A stretch of 64,000 nucleotides of DNA, taken from Mesorhizobium sp. (GTDB lineage: Bacteria; Pseudomonadota; Alphaproteobacteria; Rhizobiales; Rhizobiaceae). The stretch spans positions 124,001 to 188,000 of the forward strand of contig NZ_JAEULZ010000038.1 in assembly GCF_016793485.1 (NCBI RefSeq), in the 5' to 3' direction. Below, piece after piece: positions 37,359 through 46,139 of the stretch. The position numbers and the translations under genes were made by a program. A model generated the notes under the pieces. That model saw only the letters and a program-made list of their open reading frames with translations, did not search any database and was not told where the DNA came from. Positions within the stretch are counted from its first letter, which is position 1; each line of letters starts with the position of its first letter.

Positions 37359-38897
37359 CTACATCGTCGCGCCGATCTGCCAGGGAACGAATTCGTTGTC
37401 GCCGTAGCCGAGCTCTTCCGACTTGCTCTTCTTGCCGGATGCGACGGCCAGGATTTCCTTGAAGATCTCCTCGCCCTTTTCCTGCAAGGTCACCCCGTCC
37501 AGCACGTCGCCGCAATTGATGTCCATGTCGTCGACCATGCGCTCGTACATCGGCGTGTTGGTCGCGAGCTTGATCGACGGCGTCGGCTTACACCCGTAAG
37601 CCGAGCCGCGTCCCGTGGTGAAGGCGAGGATGTTCGCGCCGCCCGCCACCTGTCCCGTCGCCGCGACGGGATCGTAGCCGGGCGTGTCCATGAACACGAA
37701 ACCCTTCTCGGTCACTGGGTCGGCATAGTGGTAGACCGCGTTCATCGTGGTCGATCCACCCTTCGCGGCCGCTCCCAGAGACTTTTCGAGGATGGTCGTC
37801 AGTCCGCCGAGCTTGTTGCCGGGCGAGGGGTTGTTGTTCATTTCCATCTTGTTGCGGGCGGCATAGTCCTCCCACCAGTGGATGATCTCGATCAGCTTTT
37901 CGCCGACCTCCTTGTTCTTGGCGCGGCGGGTGAGCAGGTGCTCGGCGCCGTAGATTTCCGGTGTCTCGGAAAGGATCGCGGTGCCACCGTTACGAACGAG
38001 AATGTCGGCTGCGATGCCCAAAGCGGGGTTCGCTGTGATGCCGGAATATCCGTCCGAGCCGCCGCATTGCAGGGCAAGGATCAGTTCGGAAGCGGGCAAC
38101 GTCTCGCGCTTGGCCGCGTTCACCGTCGGCAGCATCGCCCTGACGGCTTCCACGCCGGCGTCGACGGTCTTTCGCGTCCCACCGACCTCCTGGATCGTCA
38201 TGGTGCGGAACGTCTCGCTTTCCTGAACGCCATAGGCATCCTTGAAGCGCGGAATCTGGAAGCCCTCGCAGCCAAGTCCGACCATCACGACGCCGCCCAT
38301 GTTGGGGTTCGTCGCATAGCCCCAGGTCGTCTTCTTCAGCGTGTCGAAGATGACGCCGCGATAGTCGATGACGCAGCCATTGGCCTGCTTGAGCGCAACG
38401 ATGCCGTCGATGTTGGGATAGTCGTCGAGGATGCCTGACCGCTCGATCTCCTTTGCGATGAAGCCGGCGACCGTCGTCGAGCAGTTCACGCTCGTCAGGA
38501 TGCCGACATAGTTGCGCGTGCCGGCCTTGCCGTTGGCGCGGCGGAAGCCCTGGAAGGTCGCCTGTTCCTCGACGGGCAGGATGTTTTCTGGCCGCGCGCC
38601 CTGCGCGATCTGGTAGTCGCGCTCGAAGGCTCCGTGCTCCGGCCCCATGTCGCAATTGTGCTCATGGACCCAGTCGCCGGGCGCGATGGGCTTGCTGGCA
38701 AAGCCGATGATCTGGCCGAATTTGCGCACCGGCTGTCCCGGTTCGATCGGCACGATGGCAACCTTGTGGCCGAAGGGGATGCGCTGGCGGGCGATCACAC
38801 CCGGCGCGACCGTCGCGCCTGGCTCGGCCTTTTCGGTGGCGACGACGACGTTGTCCTCGGCGCTCAGACGAAGAGTCCTGGCTGGTTTGTCTAACAT
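37359..38897 (-). CDS. UxaA-family altronate/galactarate-type dehydratase
   Basis: The 512-residue protein has an N-terminal SAF domain (residues about 10-100; DNVVVATEKAEPG, GDWVHEHNCDMG) and a large UxaA catalytic region (FRRANGKAGTRNYVGILTSVNCS, LQCGGSDGYSGITANPALG, FTTGRGSAYGCKPTPSIKL). The family dehydrates sugar acids such as altronate or galactarate using iron, with Cys and His ligands. The exact substrate is not fixed by sequence. It starts at ATG 38897 and lies downstream of an aldo/keto reductase on the same strand, with an operator-like palindrome between them. Confidence 0.9.
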   Translation of the reverse strand: MLDKPARTLRLSAEDNVVVATEKAEPGATVAPGVIARQRIPFGHKVAIVPIEPGQPVRKFGQIIGFASKPIAPGDWVHEHNCDMGPEHGAFERDYQIAQGARPENILPVEEQATFQGFRRANGKAGTRNYVGILTSVNCSTTVAGFIAKEIERSGILDDYPNIDGIVALKQANGCVIDYRGVIFDTLKKTTWGYATNPNMGGVVMVGLGCEGFQIPRFKDAYGVQESETFRTMTIQEVGGTRKTVDAGVEAVRAMLPTVNAAKRETLPASELILALQCGGSDGYSGITANPALGIAADILVRNGGTAILSETPEIYGAEHLLTRRAKNKEVGEKLIEIIHWWEDYAARNKMEMNNNPSPGNKLGGLTTILEKSLGAAAKGGSTTMNAVYHYADPVTEKGFVFMDTPGYDPVAATGQVAGGANILAFTTGRGSAYGCKPTPSIKLATNTPMYERMVDDMDINCGDVLDGVTLQEKGEEIFKEILAVASGKKSKSEELGYGDNEFVPWQIGATM

Positions 38898-38933
38898 GTT
38901 AGGAGCGTTCCAAATTCGATCAGACCATTTACA

Positions 38934-38957
38934 GTAGCGCTGCTGGCAGCGCTACCA
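38934..38957. promoter_or_regulatory. LacI-type operator candidate upstream of the UxaA gene
   Basis: GTAGCGCTG (38934-38942) and CAGCGCTAC (38947-38955) form a perfect inverted repeat. The overlapping 14-mer TGGCAGCGCTACCA (38944-38957) has the centre and flanks typical of alphaproteobacterial LacI-family operators. It lies 37-60 nt upstream of the UxaA start. No LacI-family gene is in the window. Confidence 0.45.
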
Positions 38958-38992
38958 TTAGCTTTTCGGCGCAGGAAGCCGATTTCTGCCGA

Positions 38993-40015
38993 TTAGGTGG
39001 TGGGGGCATCCCCTCGCATCAAGCCCTCCGCCTTCAGGTCGGCCCAGAGTTCCACCGGTATTTTGGCATCCAGTATTTTGCGGTTGGCCTGGACTTCCGA
39101 GGGTCGCTGCCCGCCGGGGATCAGCGAGACGACGGCGGGATGGAGCGAGGGGAACTGCAACGCGGCCTCGATCAGCGCCACGCCATGCCTTTTGCAGACC
39201 GCCTCGATCTTCGCGACCCTGTCCAGAATGTCCTGCGGCGCCTCCGAATAGTTGTAGTAGCTGCCGGGCTTTGGACCGGTAGCGAGGATACCCGAATTGT
39301 AGGGGCCGCCGAGAATGATGCCGATGCCGCGCTTGTCGCAAAGCGGCAGGAAGGACGTCAGCGCCTCCTGTTCCAGCAGCGTGTAGCGTCCGGCAAGCAG
39401 GAACAGGTCGAAGTCGCCACGCTCGGCCAGCGTTTGTGCGACCTGCCATTCGTTGATGCCACTGCCAAAAGCCTTGATGACCTTCTGGTCGCGCAGCGAC
39501 AGCATGGCGTAGTAGCCGGACTTCATGAACTCGTTGACGCGAGCGTCGGACGCTTCCTTGGAGCCATGCGTGAAGATGTCGACATCGTGTGCGAGCAGGA
39601 TGTCGATGCTGTCGACGCCGAGTCGCTCGAAGGAAGCTTCGAAAGAGCGCATCACGCCGTCATAGCTGTAGTCGAAAACTTCCTGGCGCGATGGCGTGTT
39701 GAAGAATTTGCCGATGCCGGTGCGCTGGTCAGGCGGGCATACCTTGAGGACGCGACCGGCCTTGGTCGAAAGCACGTATTCGTCGCGCTTCTTGCCGCGC
39801 AGGAACTGGTTCAGGCGGGTTTCAGACAGGCCGAGACCATAGAGCGGCGCGGTATCGTAGTAGCGGACGCCTGCGTCCCAGGCTGCATCGAGCGTCGCCT
39901 GGGCGTCTTCATCGGTAAGTGCACGGTAGAGATTGCCGAGCGGGGCTGTTCCGAACCCGAGTTCGGTGAATGTCAGACCGCCATTTCCGATGCGATCCCA
40001 ATGCTTGGTCTTCAT
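38993..40015 (-). CDS. Aldo/keto reductase (L-fucose dehydrogenase-like)
   Basis: The 340-residue TIM-barrel protein shows the AKR tetrad: Asp and Tyr in VRYYDTAPLYGLGLSE, Lys in LSTKAGRVL, His in ILLAHDVDIF. Its N-terminus (LGFGTAPLGNLY) and length match the fucose/pyridoxal dehydrogenase branch that oxidises free sugars with NAD(P). A UxaA dehydratase on the same strand 95 nt away fits a sugar-to-sugar-acid pathway. GAGGAACG supports ATG 40015. Substrate is inferred only. Confidence 0.88.
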   Translation of the reverse strand: MKTKHWDRIGNGGLTFTELGFGTAPLGNLYRALTDEDAQATLDAAWDAGVRYYDTAPLYGLGLSETRLNQFLRGKKRDEYVLSTKAGRVLKVCPPDQRTGIGKFFNTPSRQEVFDYSYDGVMRSFEASFERLGVDSIDILLAHDVDIFTHGSKEASDARVNEFMKSGYYAMLSLRDQKVIKAFGSGINEWQVAQTLAERGDFDLFLLAGRYTLLEQEALTSFLPLCDKRGIGIILGGPYNSGILATGPKPGSYYNYSEAPQDILDRVAKIEAVCKRHGVALIEAALQFPSLHPAVVSLIPGGQRPSEVQANRKILDAKIPVELWADLKAEGLMRGDAPTT

Positions 40016-40178
40016 AGGCGTTCCTCAATTTGTCCGACTTATTCGCCGTTTGCGCGGATCATGCAAATTCGGCCGGAGCCGTCCAGTGAAATCGGACAAG
40101 CGGGCGCGCAGACGCACAGGCAAGGGCAGCCGGTTGTTGCAGCCGGCTGTCACATACCGACCATTCAGGCTGCGGTCG

Positions 40179-40400
40179 CTACTTGGGCATGTTTGCCTCG
40201 ACGACGCTCTTGCACTGCGGCGTAAGCTGGTCGAGGTGTTCGCTCAGGCATTTGATGATGCGTCCGCCGCCTTGCTGCACCGTCGGACAATATTTTTCGT
40301 AGTCCGCCTGACAGGCCTGCCTTTCTGCGGCCGTCTGGGCGAAGAGGACGTTCGGCGACAGGACAAGGGCCGCGACAGCAATCGAAACAAGCGATTTCAC
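40179..40400 (-). CDS. Small secreted four-cysteine protein
   Basis: The 73-residue product has a signal peptide (VKSLVSIAVAALVLSPNVLFAQ) and a mature part with four Cys in a pattern like the cysteine-rich (GLG1-type) repeat: RQACQADYEKYCP, then IIKCLSEHLDQLTPQCK. It is likely periplasmic and disulfide-bonded. Function is unknown. It begins with GTG at 40400, fixed by a GGGAGG site six bases upstream; no ATG is available. Confidence 0.8.
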   Translation of the reverse strand: MKSLVSIAVAALVLSPNVLFAQTAAERQACQADYEKYCPTVQQGGGRIIKCLSEHLDQLTPQCKSVVEANMPK

Positions 40401-40573
40401 GATGAACCTCCCTTAACGGCGTGCAAGCTTCAAGCCTGGCGACGCCGGATGCATTTTAGCGCCCGCGGGTATATCTGGACAATATGGGCGAATATGCAGC
40501 CATGTGGCCCGCCGGCCACTGCTCATCCGCTGTGAACATTGCTAATGTAGCGCCACGAAAGGGAGGTATTCAC

Positions 40574-40858
40574 ATGCGTGTTTCCAGTCTGTTTCGTAGT
40601 GCCGTCGCTGCTGCGGCTTTTTCGCTTGCTGTCGCCGGCGGATACGCCAGCTTCTCCGTTCCGCAGTCTTTCGTGGCCCGCGCCGAGGCGGCCATGGTCA
40701 TCCAGCGCACCACGATCTACATCAACACCTTGCCAAAGGGCTGCATCAAGAACGAATACAAATACCAAGGCGGCACGGTCGTGATCTGGAAGTGCGGAAC
40801 CCTGTATTACCAGCCCTATAATGGCCGCTACGTGCGCGTGACCATTCGCTACACGTAA
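40574..40858 (+). CDS. Small secreted protein of unknown function
   Basis: The 94-residue product has an N-terminal signal segment (residues about 1-40, ending near ARAEAA) and a mature beta-rich part with two Cys (LPKGCIKNEYKYQG, WKCGTLYYQPY), likely a disulfide. The tyrosine-rich C-terminus (YYQPYNGRYVRVTIRY) resembles small rhizobial envelope proteins. An upstream open frame reaches 40484, but GGGAGG at 40561-40566 selects ATG 40574. The 173-nt gap to its left is shared with the divergent four-Cys gene. Confidence 0.75.
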   Translation: MRVSSLFRSAVAAAAFSLAVAGGYASFSVPQSFVARAEAAMVIQRTTIYINTLPKGCIKNEYKYQGGTVVIWKCGTLYYQPYNGRYVRVTIRYT

Positions 40859-40930
40859 CATCGCCTAAGGGGGTACGGCTGCGGCGCTTCGTCCGCCTCC
40901 GAGACGGTTGCGGTGCGACCTCGGGTCACT

Positions 40931-41575
40931 ATGATGCGCCCCGTTTCGATCTTGGGCGGAGCCTTGTTGATGAGTCCGTTTCGTGCGGCATTGCTGGTAT
41001 TTTTTTTGGCGGGGGTGGTTCCGGCGGGGGCGGACGGTCCGGCTGATCCGATAGGTGATGCTGCGGCAAATCCTGATGTCGCCGTTCCTGCCGAACAGGC
41101 GCCGATTCCTTCAGACGACGCTGTTCCGTCGGATAGCCCGGCTCCCTCCGACACGACCGCCGCGCCAGTGCAAAAAGCGGCCGTAATCGCGGCAGGTGAG
41201 ATCGACGAGGCCTTGGCCCGCGACGGCCGGATCGCGATTTACGGCATCTATTTCGATTTCGACAAGGCCGAGATCCTCCCGGAGTCACAGCCGCAGATCG
41301 AGCAGCTTGCCGCGTTGCTGAAAGCCAAGCCTGACCTGTCGATCCTTGTGGTCGGCCACACGGACGCGCAGGGTGAGTTCGAATACAACATGACGTTGTC
41401 GCAGCAACGGGCGCAGGCAATCGCCGACGCGCTGGTGTCAGGCTTCGAGATCGGTGCATCGCGCATCACGCCGGCAGGGGCCGGCATGGTTGCGCCGGTG
41501 GCCACCAACAGGACCGAGGAAGGCCGCGCGCAGAACCGCAGGGTGGAGATCGTCGAAGTCTCCGGCGGCGGCTGA
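40931..41575 (+). CDS. OmpA-family peptidoglycan-binding protein
   Basis: The protein of about 214 residues has a hydrophobic signal (ALLVFFLAGVVPAGADG), a Pro/Ala/Asp/Ser-rich spacer (residues about 35-75) and a C-terminal OmpA domain: IYFDFDKAEILPESQPQ, VVGHTDAQGEFEYNMTLSQQRAQAI and NRRVEIVE. The Asp and Arg that bind diaminopimelate are present (HTDAQG, NRRVE). It anchors the envelope to peptidoglycan. ATG 40931 or 40970 could be the start. It is convergent with the YqjD-like gene. Confidence 0.88.
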   Translation: MMRPVSILGGALLMSPFRAALLVFFLAGVVPAGADGPADPIGDAAANPDVAVPAEQAPIPSDDAVPSDSPAPSDTTAAPVQKAAVIAAGEIDEALARDGRIAIYGIYFDFDKAEILPESQPQIEQLAALLKAKPDLSILVVGHTDAQGEFEYNMTLSQQRAQAIADALVSGFEIGASRITPAGAGMVAPVATNRTEEGRAQNRRVEIVEVSGGG

Positions 41576-41605
41576 CGTTAGTTCAAACGTTCATCGCCGC
41601 GGAAG

Positions 41606-41881
41606 CTAACGATAACGGTCGTACCAGTGTCGCGGTTCGTCCCGGGTCGCCTGGGCGATAGCAATTCCAGCAGCCAGCCCGACAAGAGCGCCGAAAAGCA
41701 TTCCCGCAGTGCCTGGATTGTTCCGGATAGGCTGCGTCACGACCTCAGCCGCGCGCGAGGCTCCCTGCACAATGTCGTCGGCGCGCTCGGCCAGGGCGGC
41801 CTTCAGATTGCCGATCTCGGCTTTCAACTGAGCGATTTCCCGCGCCAGTTCGTCGTCGCCAGCCACTTCACCGTTTGCCAT
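41606..41881 (-). CDS. YqjD/ElaB-like membrane-anchored protein
   Basis: The 91-residue product has an N-terminal coiled coil (DDELAREIAQLKAEIGNLKAALAER), a linker (QPIRNNPGTAGMLFG) and a glycine-rich C-terminal membrane segment (GALVGLAAGIAIAQ). This matches the layout of the DUF883/YqjD group of inner-membrane proteins, some of which bind ribosomes in E. coli. GGAG upstream supports ATG 41881. Family assignment is by layout. Confidence 0.75.
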   Translation of the reverse strand: MANGEVAGDDELAREIAQLKAEIGNLKAALAERADDIVQGASRAAEVVTQPIRNNPGTAGMLFGALVGLAAGIAIAQATRDEPRHWYDRYR

Positions 41882-41961
41882 GCTTTTTCTCCGACATGAG
41901 GGACGGAAGAAACGGACGAGCCGGAGGATAGTTCCGCCGAAGCAAGGCTACTTTGGCGCGG

Positions 41962-43026
41962 TCAGCGCAGGAAAGCGCGTGCGACGTCTGCGAACAGCGT
42001 CAGGTCAGCAAGCGAATCCTGCAAGGTCGTCTTTGGCGGCTTGCCGGTAACGATGCAGTCGTGGAATGCGTCGAGTTCGATCCGGAACGGATCCTCATAG
42101 CTCGGCCCGACCACCTCGGTTCCGGTCGTCTCGTCTGTCGATCGCGTGACGACCAGCCTCGACGGAAGGTTGCGGATGTAGGGCGTGTCATAGTTCATGC
42201 TGAACTGCGCGCGATCGGTATAGATGTCGATGCCTGCGTCGAAGCGCGCGACATTGTCGATCAGCGCTTCGTAGACCGCTGTGAAGTGGCCGTAGTCGAA
42301 CAATACCGAGACATTTTCGCCGCGATGCTGGCTTGCGGCAAGGACGCGCGTTGGCACCCCGAGCAGTTCGCGCATGGCTGAGAAACTGTGCGAGGAAAGC
42401 CCAGTGAGCACCTGATAGGCACGGACTTCTTCCTTGGTCGCGTTGGCGCCGACCACCGAGCGCAACAGCGCCTCGGTCTCCACGCGGCCCTGTTCGATGA
42501 TCTCGCGGGGCACGTCCTTCGGTCGAAAGACGTTGCGGGTCTGGCGGATGAAGAAGGGCCCTTCGCAGATGATGTCGCGAACCCGAGCGTGCAGCACATC
42601 CTGCTGCGCGGGCATCCGCTCCTTGAGGGCGAGGAACGGCCTGGAGAACCGGCGCATATAGCCGACGAAAATCGTCTTGGGATAGTTTGCGGTGCGGGGC
42701 AGGAGGGGCTTCAGTTCGTCGGCGGTCAGGCAGACCGGCTTCTCGATGAAGATGTGCTTGCCTGCATCGATCGCCTGCGCGAGCAGCCTGCCGTGGATCT
42801 GATCCGGCGTGAGGATGAAAACGGCGTCGAGGTCTGCATCTGCAAGCAGGTCAGACGCCACGGAATACGTGCGCTTTACGCTGTACCGGCTGGCAATATG
42901 CGCAACCAGCGATGGCGCGACGTCCATTACCGCGTCAATGCTGAACCGCGGGTCATCAGCCAGCAGCGGAAGATGCATGAGTTGGGCGACTTCGCCGAGA
43001 CCGATCAGGCCGACGCGGATTGTCAT
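41962..43026 (-). CDS. Gfo/Idh/MocA-family oxidoreductase
   Basis: The 354-residue protein has the NAD(P) motif RVGLIGLGEVAQLMHLPLL and the EKPVCL motif (Glu-Lys-Pro) near residue 95, followed by the C-terminal alpha/beta substrate domain. Such enzymes oxidise or reduce sugars or inositols. The open frame extends to 43083, but homology and a GGAGAA site support ATG 43026. It is divergent from the ROK regulator, and a regulator-type palindrome lies in between, so it is probably controlled by that protein. Confidence 0.9.
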   Translation of the reverse strand: MTIRVGLIGLGEVAQLMHLPLLADDPRFSIDAVMDVAPSLVAHIASRYSVKRTYSVASDLLADADLDAVFILTPDQIHGRLLAQAIDAGKHIFIEKPVCLTADELKPLLPRTANYPKTIFVGYMRRFSRPFLALKERMPAQQDVLHARVRDIICEGPFFIRQTRNVFRPKDVPREIIEQGRVETEALLRSVVGANATKEEVRAYQVLTGLSSHSFSAMRELLGVPTRVLAASQHRGENVSVLFDYGHFTAVYEALIDNVARFDAGIDIYTDRAQFSMNYDTPYIRNLPSRLVVTRSTDETTGTEVVGPSYEDPFRIELDAFHDCIVTGKPPKTTLQDSLADLTLFADVARAFLR

Positions 43027-43094
43027 GCTTCTGTTCTCCGAAGATGCTGGCGGGAAATGGACACGATGTGCTAGATGGCACATCCAATCGATTT

Positions 43095-43111
43095 ATTCAA
43101 CTAACTGGAAT
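43095..43111. promoter_or_regulatory. Candidate operator for the ROK regulator (site 1)
   Basis: ATTCAACTAACTGGAAT is an imperfect palindrome in the gap between the divergent Gfo/Idh and ROK regulator genes. Its right half AACTGGAAT matches the half-site AACTGGATT of the perfect palindrome at 51161-51179 upstream of the sugar binding-protein gene. Assignment to the ROK protein is inferred from this sharing. Confidence 0.5.
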
Positions 43112-43119
43112 TATGTGAT

Positions 43120-44346
43120 TTGAAGCTTCGGGACAATGGCCTTGGCAAGAACTCCATGTTCACCAAGCGCCTCAATCGGCAGACTGTCCTCGACCTCTTG
43201 CGACGCGAGCCGACGCAGAGCAGGGCTGATCTTGCGCGAGTCACCCAGCTCAGCCCGCAATCGCTGTCGAACATCATTGGCGACCTTGAGCGCGCAGGGC
43301 TCATCGAGGCGGCGGGCAAGGTGTATGGCGGCAAGGGCCAGCCGCCGACGAACTATCGCATCGTGCCCGAAAGCGGCTTCGGGATCGGGCTGCATCTCGA
43401 TCGCGATGTGGTGCGGGCGTCGGTCCTCGATTTTGCCTTCCGCGCCAAGGCCAACCGGAGCCTGGAAGTCGACACGTCGTCCCTGCCCAAGGTGCATCGC
43501 GCAATCGATGCGCTCGTCGAAACCCTGATCGACGATCTGGGCGTCTCGCGTGAACACGTATGGGGCATAGGCATCGCCTCGCCGCGTCTACGCGATGCCC
43601 ACGACCTCGACACCGACAGGCTCGAGGGGTCCTTCTGGAGCGAGTTGCGTGCCTATGAACTCGATCGCCGCCTCGCCGAAGACAAGCAGATGGCGGTTGT
43701 CGTCGAGAACGACGCGAACGCGGGCGCGCTGGCGGAACTGACATTCGGCAAGGGACGCTCGGTCCGGGACTTCTGCTATCTTTTCCTCGGGCACGGACTC
43801 GGCGCGGGTTTCGTCCACGACGGTGCGCTGTTTCGCGGCGGCTGGACCAACGCCGGCGAGGTGGGACGCATCCTTGTCGACCGCGATGGCAAGGATGTTT
43901 TCATCGAATCGATCCTGTCTGTCGACGGCCTCATGGACTGGCTGAGCGCCGGAAGCCTGCGCCAGCGCCACGAAGCAAAGGCTCTCTCGCTCCTGGTTGA
44001 AACGGACATTCAGGCCACGCATGCCTGGATCGCGGACGCGGCGACGAGGCTGCGCTGGCTGATCGCCATGCTGGAGAATACGCTCGACCCGCACACGATC
44101 ATCCTCGGCGGTGATCTTCCCGAATGGGTCATCGACGGGCTGATCGAACGGGCCGAACCACTGCCCCACACCATCGCCGTGCGCGCCGACCGCACTGAGA
44201 AGCGGCTCCAGAAGGGGCTGATGGACCGCGACATGATCGCGCTTGGCGCTGCCGCCATGCCGCTGTTAGCGACGGTCGAAGCCGCGCCCGCCGAGAGGTG
44301 GAGCGTTACCGGCGTCGTTCCTGATCTTTTTCGTGGATTCGAATAG
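43120..44346 (+). CDS. ROK-family transcriptional regulator
   Basis: The 408-residue protein has an N-terminal winged HTH (NRQTVLDLLRREPTQSRADL, then QSLSNIIGDLERAGLIEA) and a ROK sugar-sensing domain (VVVENDANAGALAELTFG, LGHGLGAGFVHDG). The usual ROK zinc motif CxCGxxGC is missing (KDVFIESILSVDG instead), so ligand binding may differ from NagC/Mlc. The longest form begins at TTG 43120 and keeps the GKNSMFTKRLNRQ segment typical of family N-termini; ATG 43156 is an alternative. It is convergent with the importer operon and divergent from the oxidoreductase, and probably represses both. Confidence 0.88.
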   Translation: MKLRDNGLGKNSMFTKRLNRQTVLDLLRREPTQSRADLARVTQLSPQSLSNIIGDLERAGLIEAAGKVYGGKGQPPTNYRIVPESGFGIGLHLDRDVVRASVLDFAFRAKANRSLEVDTSSLPKVHRAIDALVETLIDDLGVSREHVWGIGIASPRLRDAHDLDTDRLEGSFWSELRAYELDRRLAEDKQMAVVVENDANAGALAELTFGKGRSVRDFCYLFLGHGLGAGFVHDGALFRGGWTNAGEVGRILVDRDGKDVFIESILSVDGLMDWLSAGSLRQRHEAKALSLLVETDIQATHAWIADAATRLRWLIAMLENTLDPHTIILGGDLPEWVIDGLIERAEPLPHTIAVRADRTEKRLQKGLMDRDMIALGAAAMPLLATVEAAPAERWSVTGVVPDLFRGFE

Positions 44347-44349
44347 CAC

Positions 44350-45228
44350 TCAGCCCTTGATCGCTCCCGCCGTCAGGCCGCTGACGATCCGACGCTGGAA
44401 GATCAGCACCAGCACAAGCAGCGGCAGCGTCACGATCACCGACGCCGCCATGATCGGGCCGAACGGATATTCATAACGGCTGCTGCCTGAGATCAGGCCA
44501 ATAGCCACAGGCACGGTCCTGTTCTCGTCCGACAGGATGAACGTCAGCGCGAACAGGAACTCGTTCCAGGCGAGGATGAAGGCCAGCAGGCCGGTGCTTG
44601 CCAGCGCCGGCCCCATCAACGGCAGCAGGATGCGGGTCAGGATGCGCCAGTGGGAACAGCCGTCCATGATCGCGGCCTCTTCCAGTTCGCGCGGGAACTC
44701 GCGCACGAACGACGTCAGCACCCACACCGTGAACGGCACGGTGAAGATCAGGTAGGCCAGGATCAGCGAACCGATGCGGTTGTAGAGCCCCAGCCAGCGG
44801 ACGAGCTCGAACATGCCGGGCATGACGGCGATCTGCGGAAAGATCGAGACGACGAGGATCGTCAGCAGCACCGCGCGCTTGCCGAGGAAGTTCAGGCGTC
44901 CGAGCGCATAGGCGGCGGCAGTTGCGAGCACCAGCGAGATCAGCGTCGTGCTTCCCGCGACGATCAGAGAATTCAGGATGGCGCGCGTGAAAACAGGATC
45001 CGCGAGCAACGCTCGGTAGTGCGTGAAGTCGATGGTTGGCAGCAGATTGGAGCTGAACAGCTGCGAGCCCGAGCGGAAGGACGAGACGATCGCCCAGTAA
45101 TACGGAAACAGTGTGTAAAAGAGCACCAGCAGGCCGGCGGCCACCATGCCGGTTTTCCGCGCCCGCCTGCGCCAGCGGTAACGCGAGGGCTTGCGGGTTG
45201 TCCGCGTGTTGGCGATAGCCTCCGTCAT
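44350..45228 (-). CDS. Sugar ABC importer permease, MalG type
   Basis: The 292-residue protein has six membrane segments and the EAA loop ELEEAAIMDGCSHWRILTRILLP with the conserved Gly. It starts with a basic cytoplasmic tail (SRYRWRRRARKTG) before the first helix (GLLVLFYTLFPYYWAIVSSF). It forms the channel with the MalF-type partner. It is the last gene of the seven-gene importer operon, overlaps the previous gene by 4 nt and ends 3 nt from the convergent ROK regulator. Confidence 0.94.
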   Translation of the reverse strand: MTEAIANTRTTRKPSRYRWRRRARKTGMVAAGLLVLFYTLFPYYWAIVSSFRSGSQLFSSNLLPTIDFTHYRALLADPVFTRAILNSLIVAGSTTLISLVLATAAAYALGRLNFLGKRAVLLTILVVSIFPQIAVMPGMFELVRWLGLYNRIGSLILAYLIFTVPFTVWVLTSFVREFPRELEEAAIMDGCSHWRILTRILLPLMGPALASTGLLAFILAWNEFLFALTFILSDENRTVPVAIGLISGSSRYEYPFGPIMAASVIVTLPLLVLVLIFQRRIVSGLTAGAIKG

Positions 45229-46139
45229 CGGCTCGTCGCCCTGTCCAGCCGCAGCGTGCCGATGATCAGGATCGCTGCCATCGCCACGGCGAAGAAGACC
45301 CAGGTCGATGCCGCGGAGCCCAGCCCGATCTCCTGGAAGGCGACGAGCTGGTTGCGCGCATAGATCGAGATGGTCATCGTCCGCTGGCTGTTGCCGGCGA
45401 GCACGTAGCTCAGGTCAAACATCCGCATCGCGTCGAGCACGCGGAACAGCACGGCCACGCCGATCGCGGGCCTTAGCAGCGGCAGGGTGATCGACCAGAA
45501 GCGCTTCCACCACGGCACGCCGTCGACGATCGCGGCTTCCTGCACTTCCTCGGGGATGAGCTGCAGACCGGCAAGGATCAGCAGCACCATGAAGGGTGTG
45601 GTGATCCACACGTCGATGAAGATCACCACGCCCATCACCAGCGAGGGGTTGGCCGTCCAGGCGATGCCCTGCTCGATCAATCCGAGGTTGATCAGCGCAT
45701 TGTTGATGATGCCGAACTGGTCGTGCAGCATCCATTCCCAGACCTTCGCGGACACGACGACTGGGATCGCCCACGGGATCAGGATGGCCGCCCGGATCGC
45801 GCCACGACCAGGGATCGTCTGGTTGAGCAGCAGCGCGATGCCGAGTCCAAGACAGGTCTCCAGCGCGACCGAGATCACTGTGAAAGTGAGCGTGTTGCGC
45901 AGCGCAAGCCACCACAGTTTGTCGCCTGCGATATCGGTGAAGTTGCGCCAGCCGATAAAACCATAGTTCGACGGGTCGTCGAAGGTAGCGTCCGTGAAGG
46001 AAAAATACAGCGTCCGCGCCAGCGGCCAGAAGGCGACCGCGGCGAGGGCGATTAGTGCCGGCGCAAGGAAGAGCCAGGCGGCGGTTGCCTCCCGGCGTTC
46101 CAGGCGGCTCCGGCCCCGCGCGATCACCCGGGCGATCAC
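45225..46139 (-). CDS. Sugar ABC importer permease, MalF/UgpA type
   Basis: The 304-residue protein has six membrane segments and the EAA loop VQEAAIVDGVPWWKRFWSITLP. The start is GTG at 46139, whose bases overlap the TGA of the ATPase gene (GTGA); GTG 46127 within a short repeated stretch (GCGATCACCCG twice) is possible too. It pairs with the downstream MalG-type permease and carries an unidentified sugar. Confidence 0.94.
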   Translation of the reverse strand: MIARVIARGRSRLERREATAAWLFLAPALIALAAVAFWPLARTLYFSFTDATFDDPSNYGFIGWRNFTDIAGDKLWWLALRNTLTFTVISVALETCLGLGIALLLNQTIPGRGAIRAAILIPWAIPVVVSAKVWEWMLHDQFGIINNALINLGLIEQGIAWTANPSLVMGVVIFIDVWITTPFMVLLILAGLQLIPEEVQEAAIVDGVPWWKRFWSITLPLLRPAIGVAVLFRVLDAMRMFDLSYVLAGNSQRTMTISIYARNQLVAFQEIGLGSAASTWVFFAVAMAAILIIGTLRLDRATSR

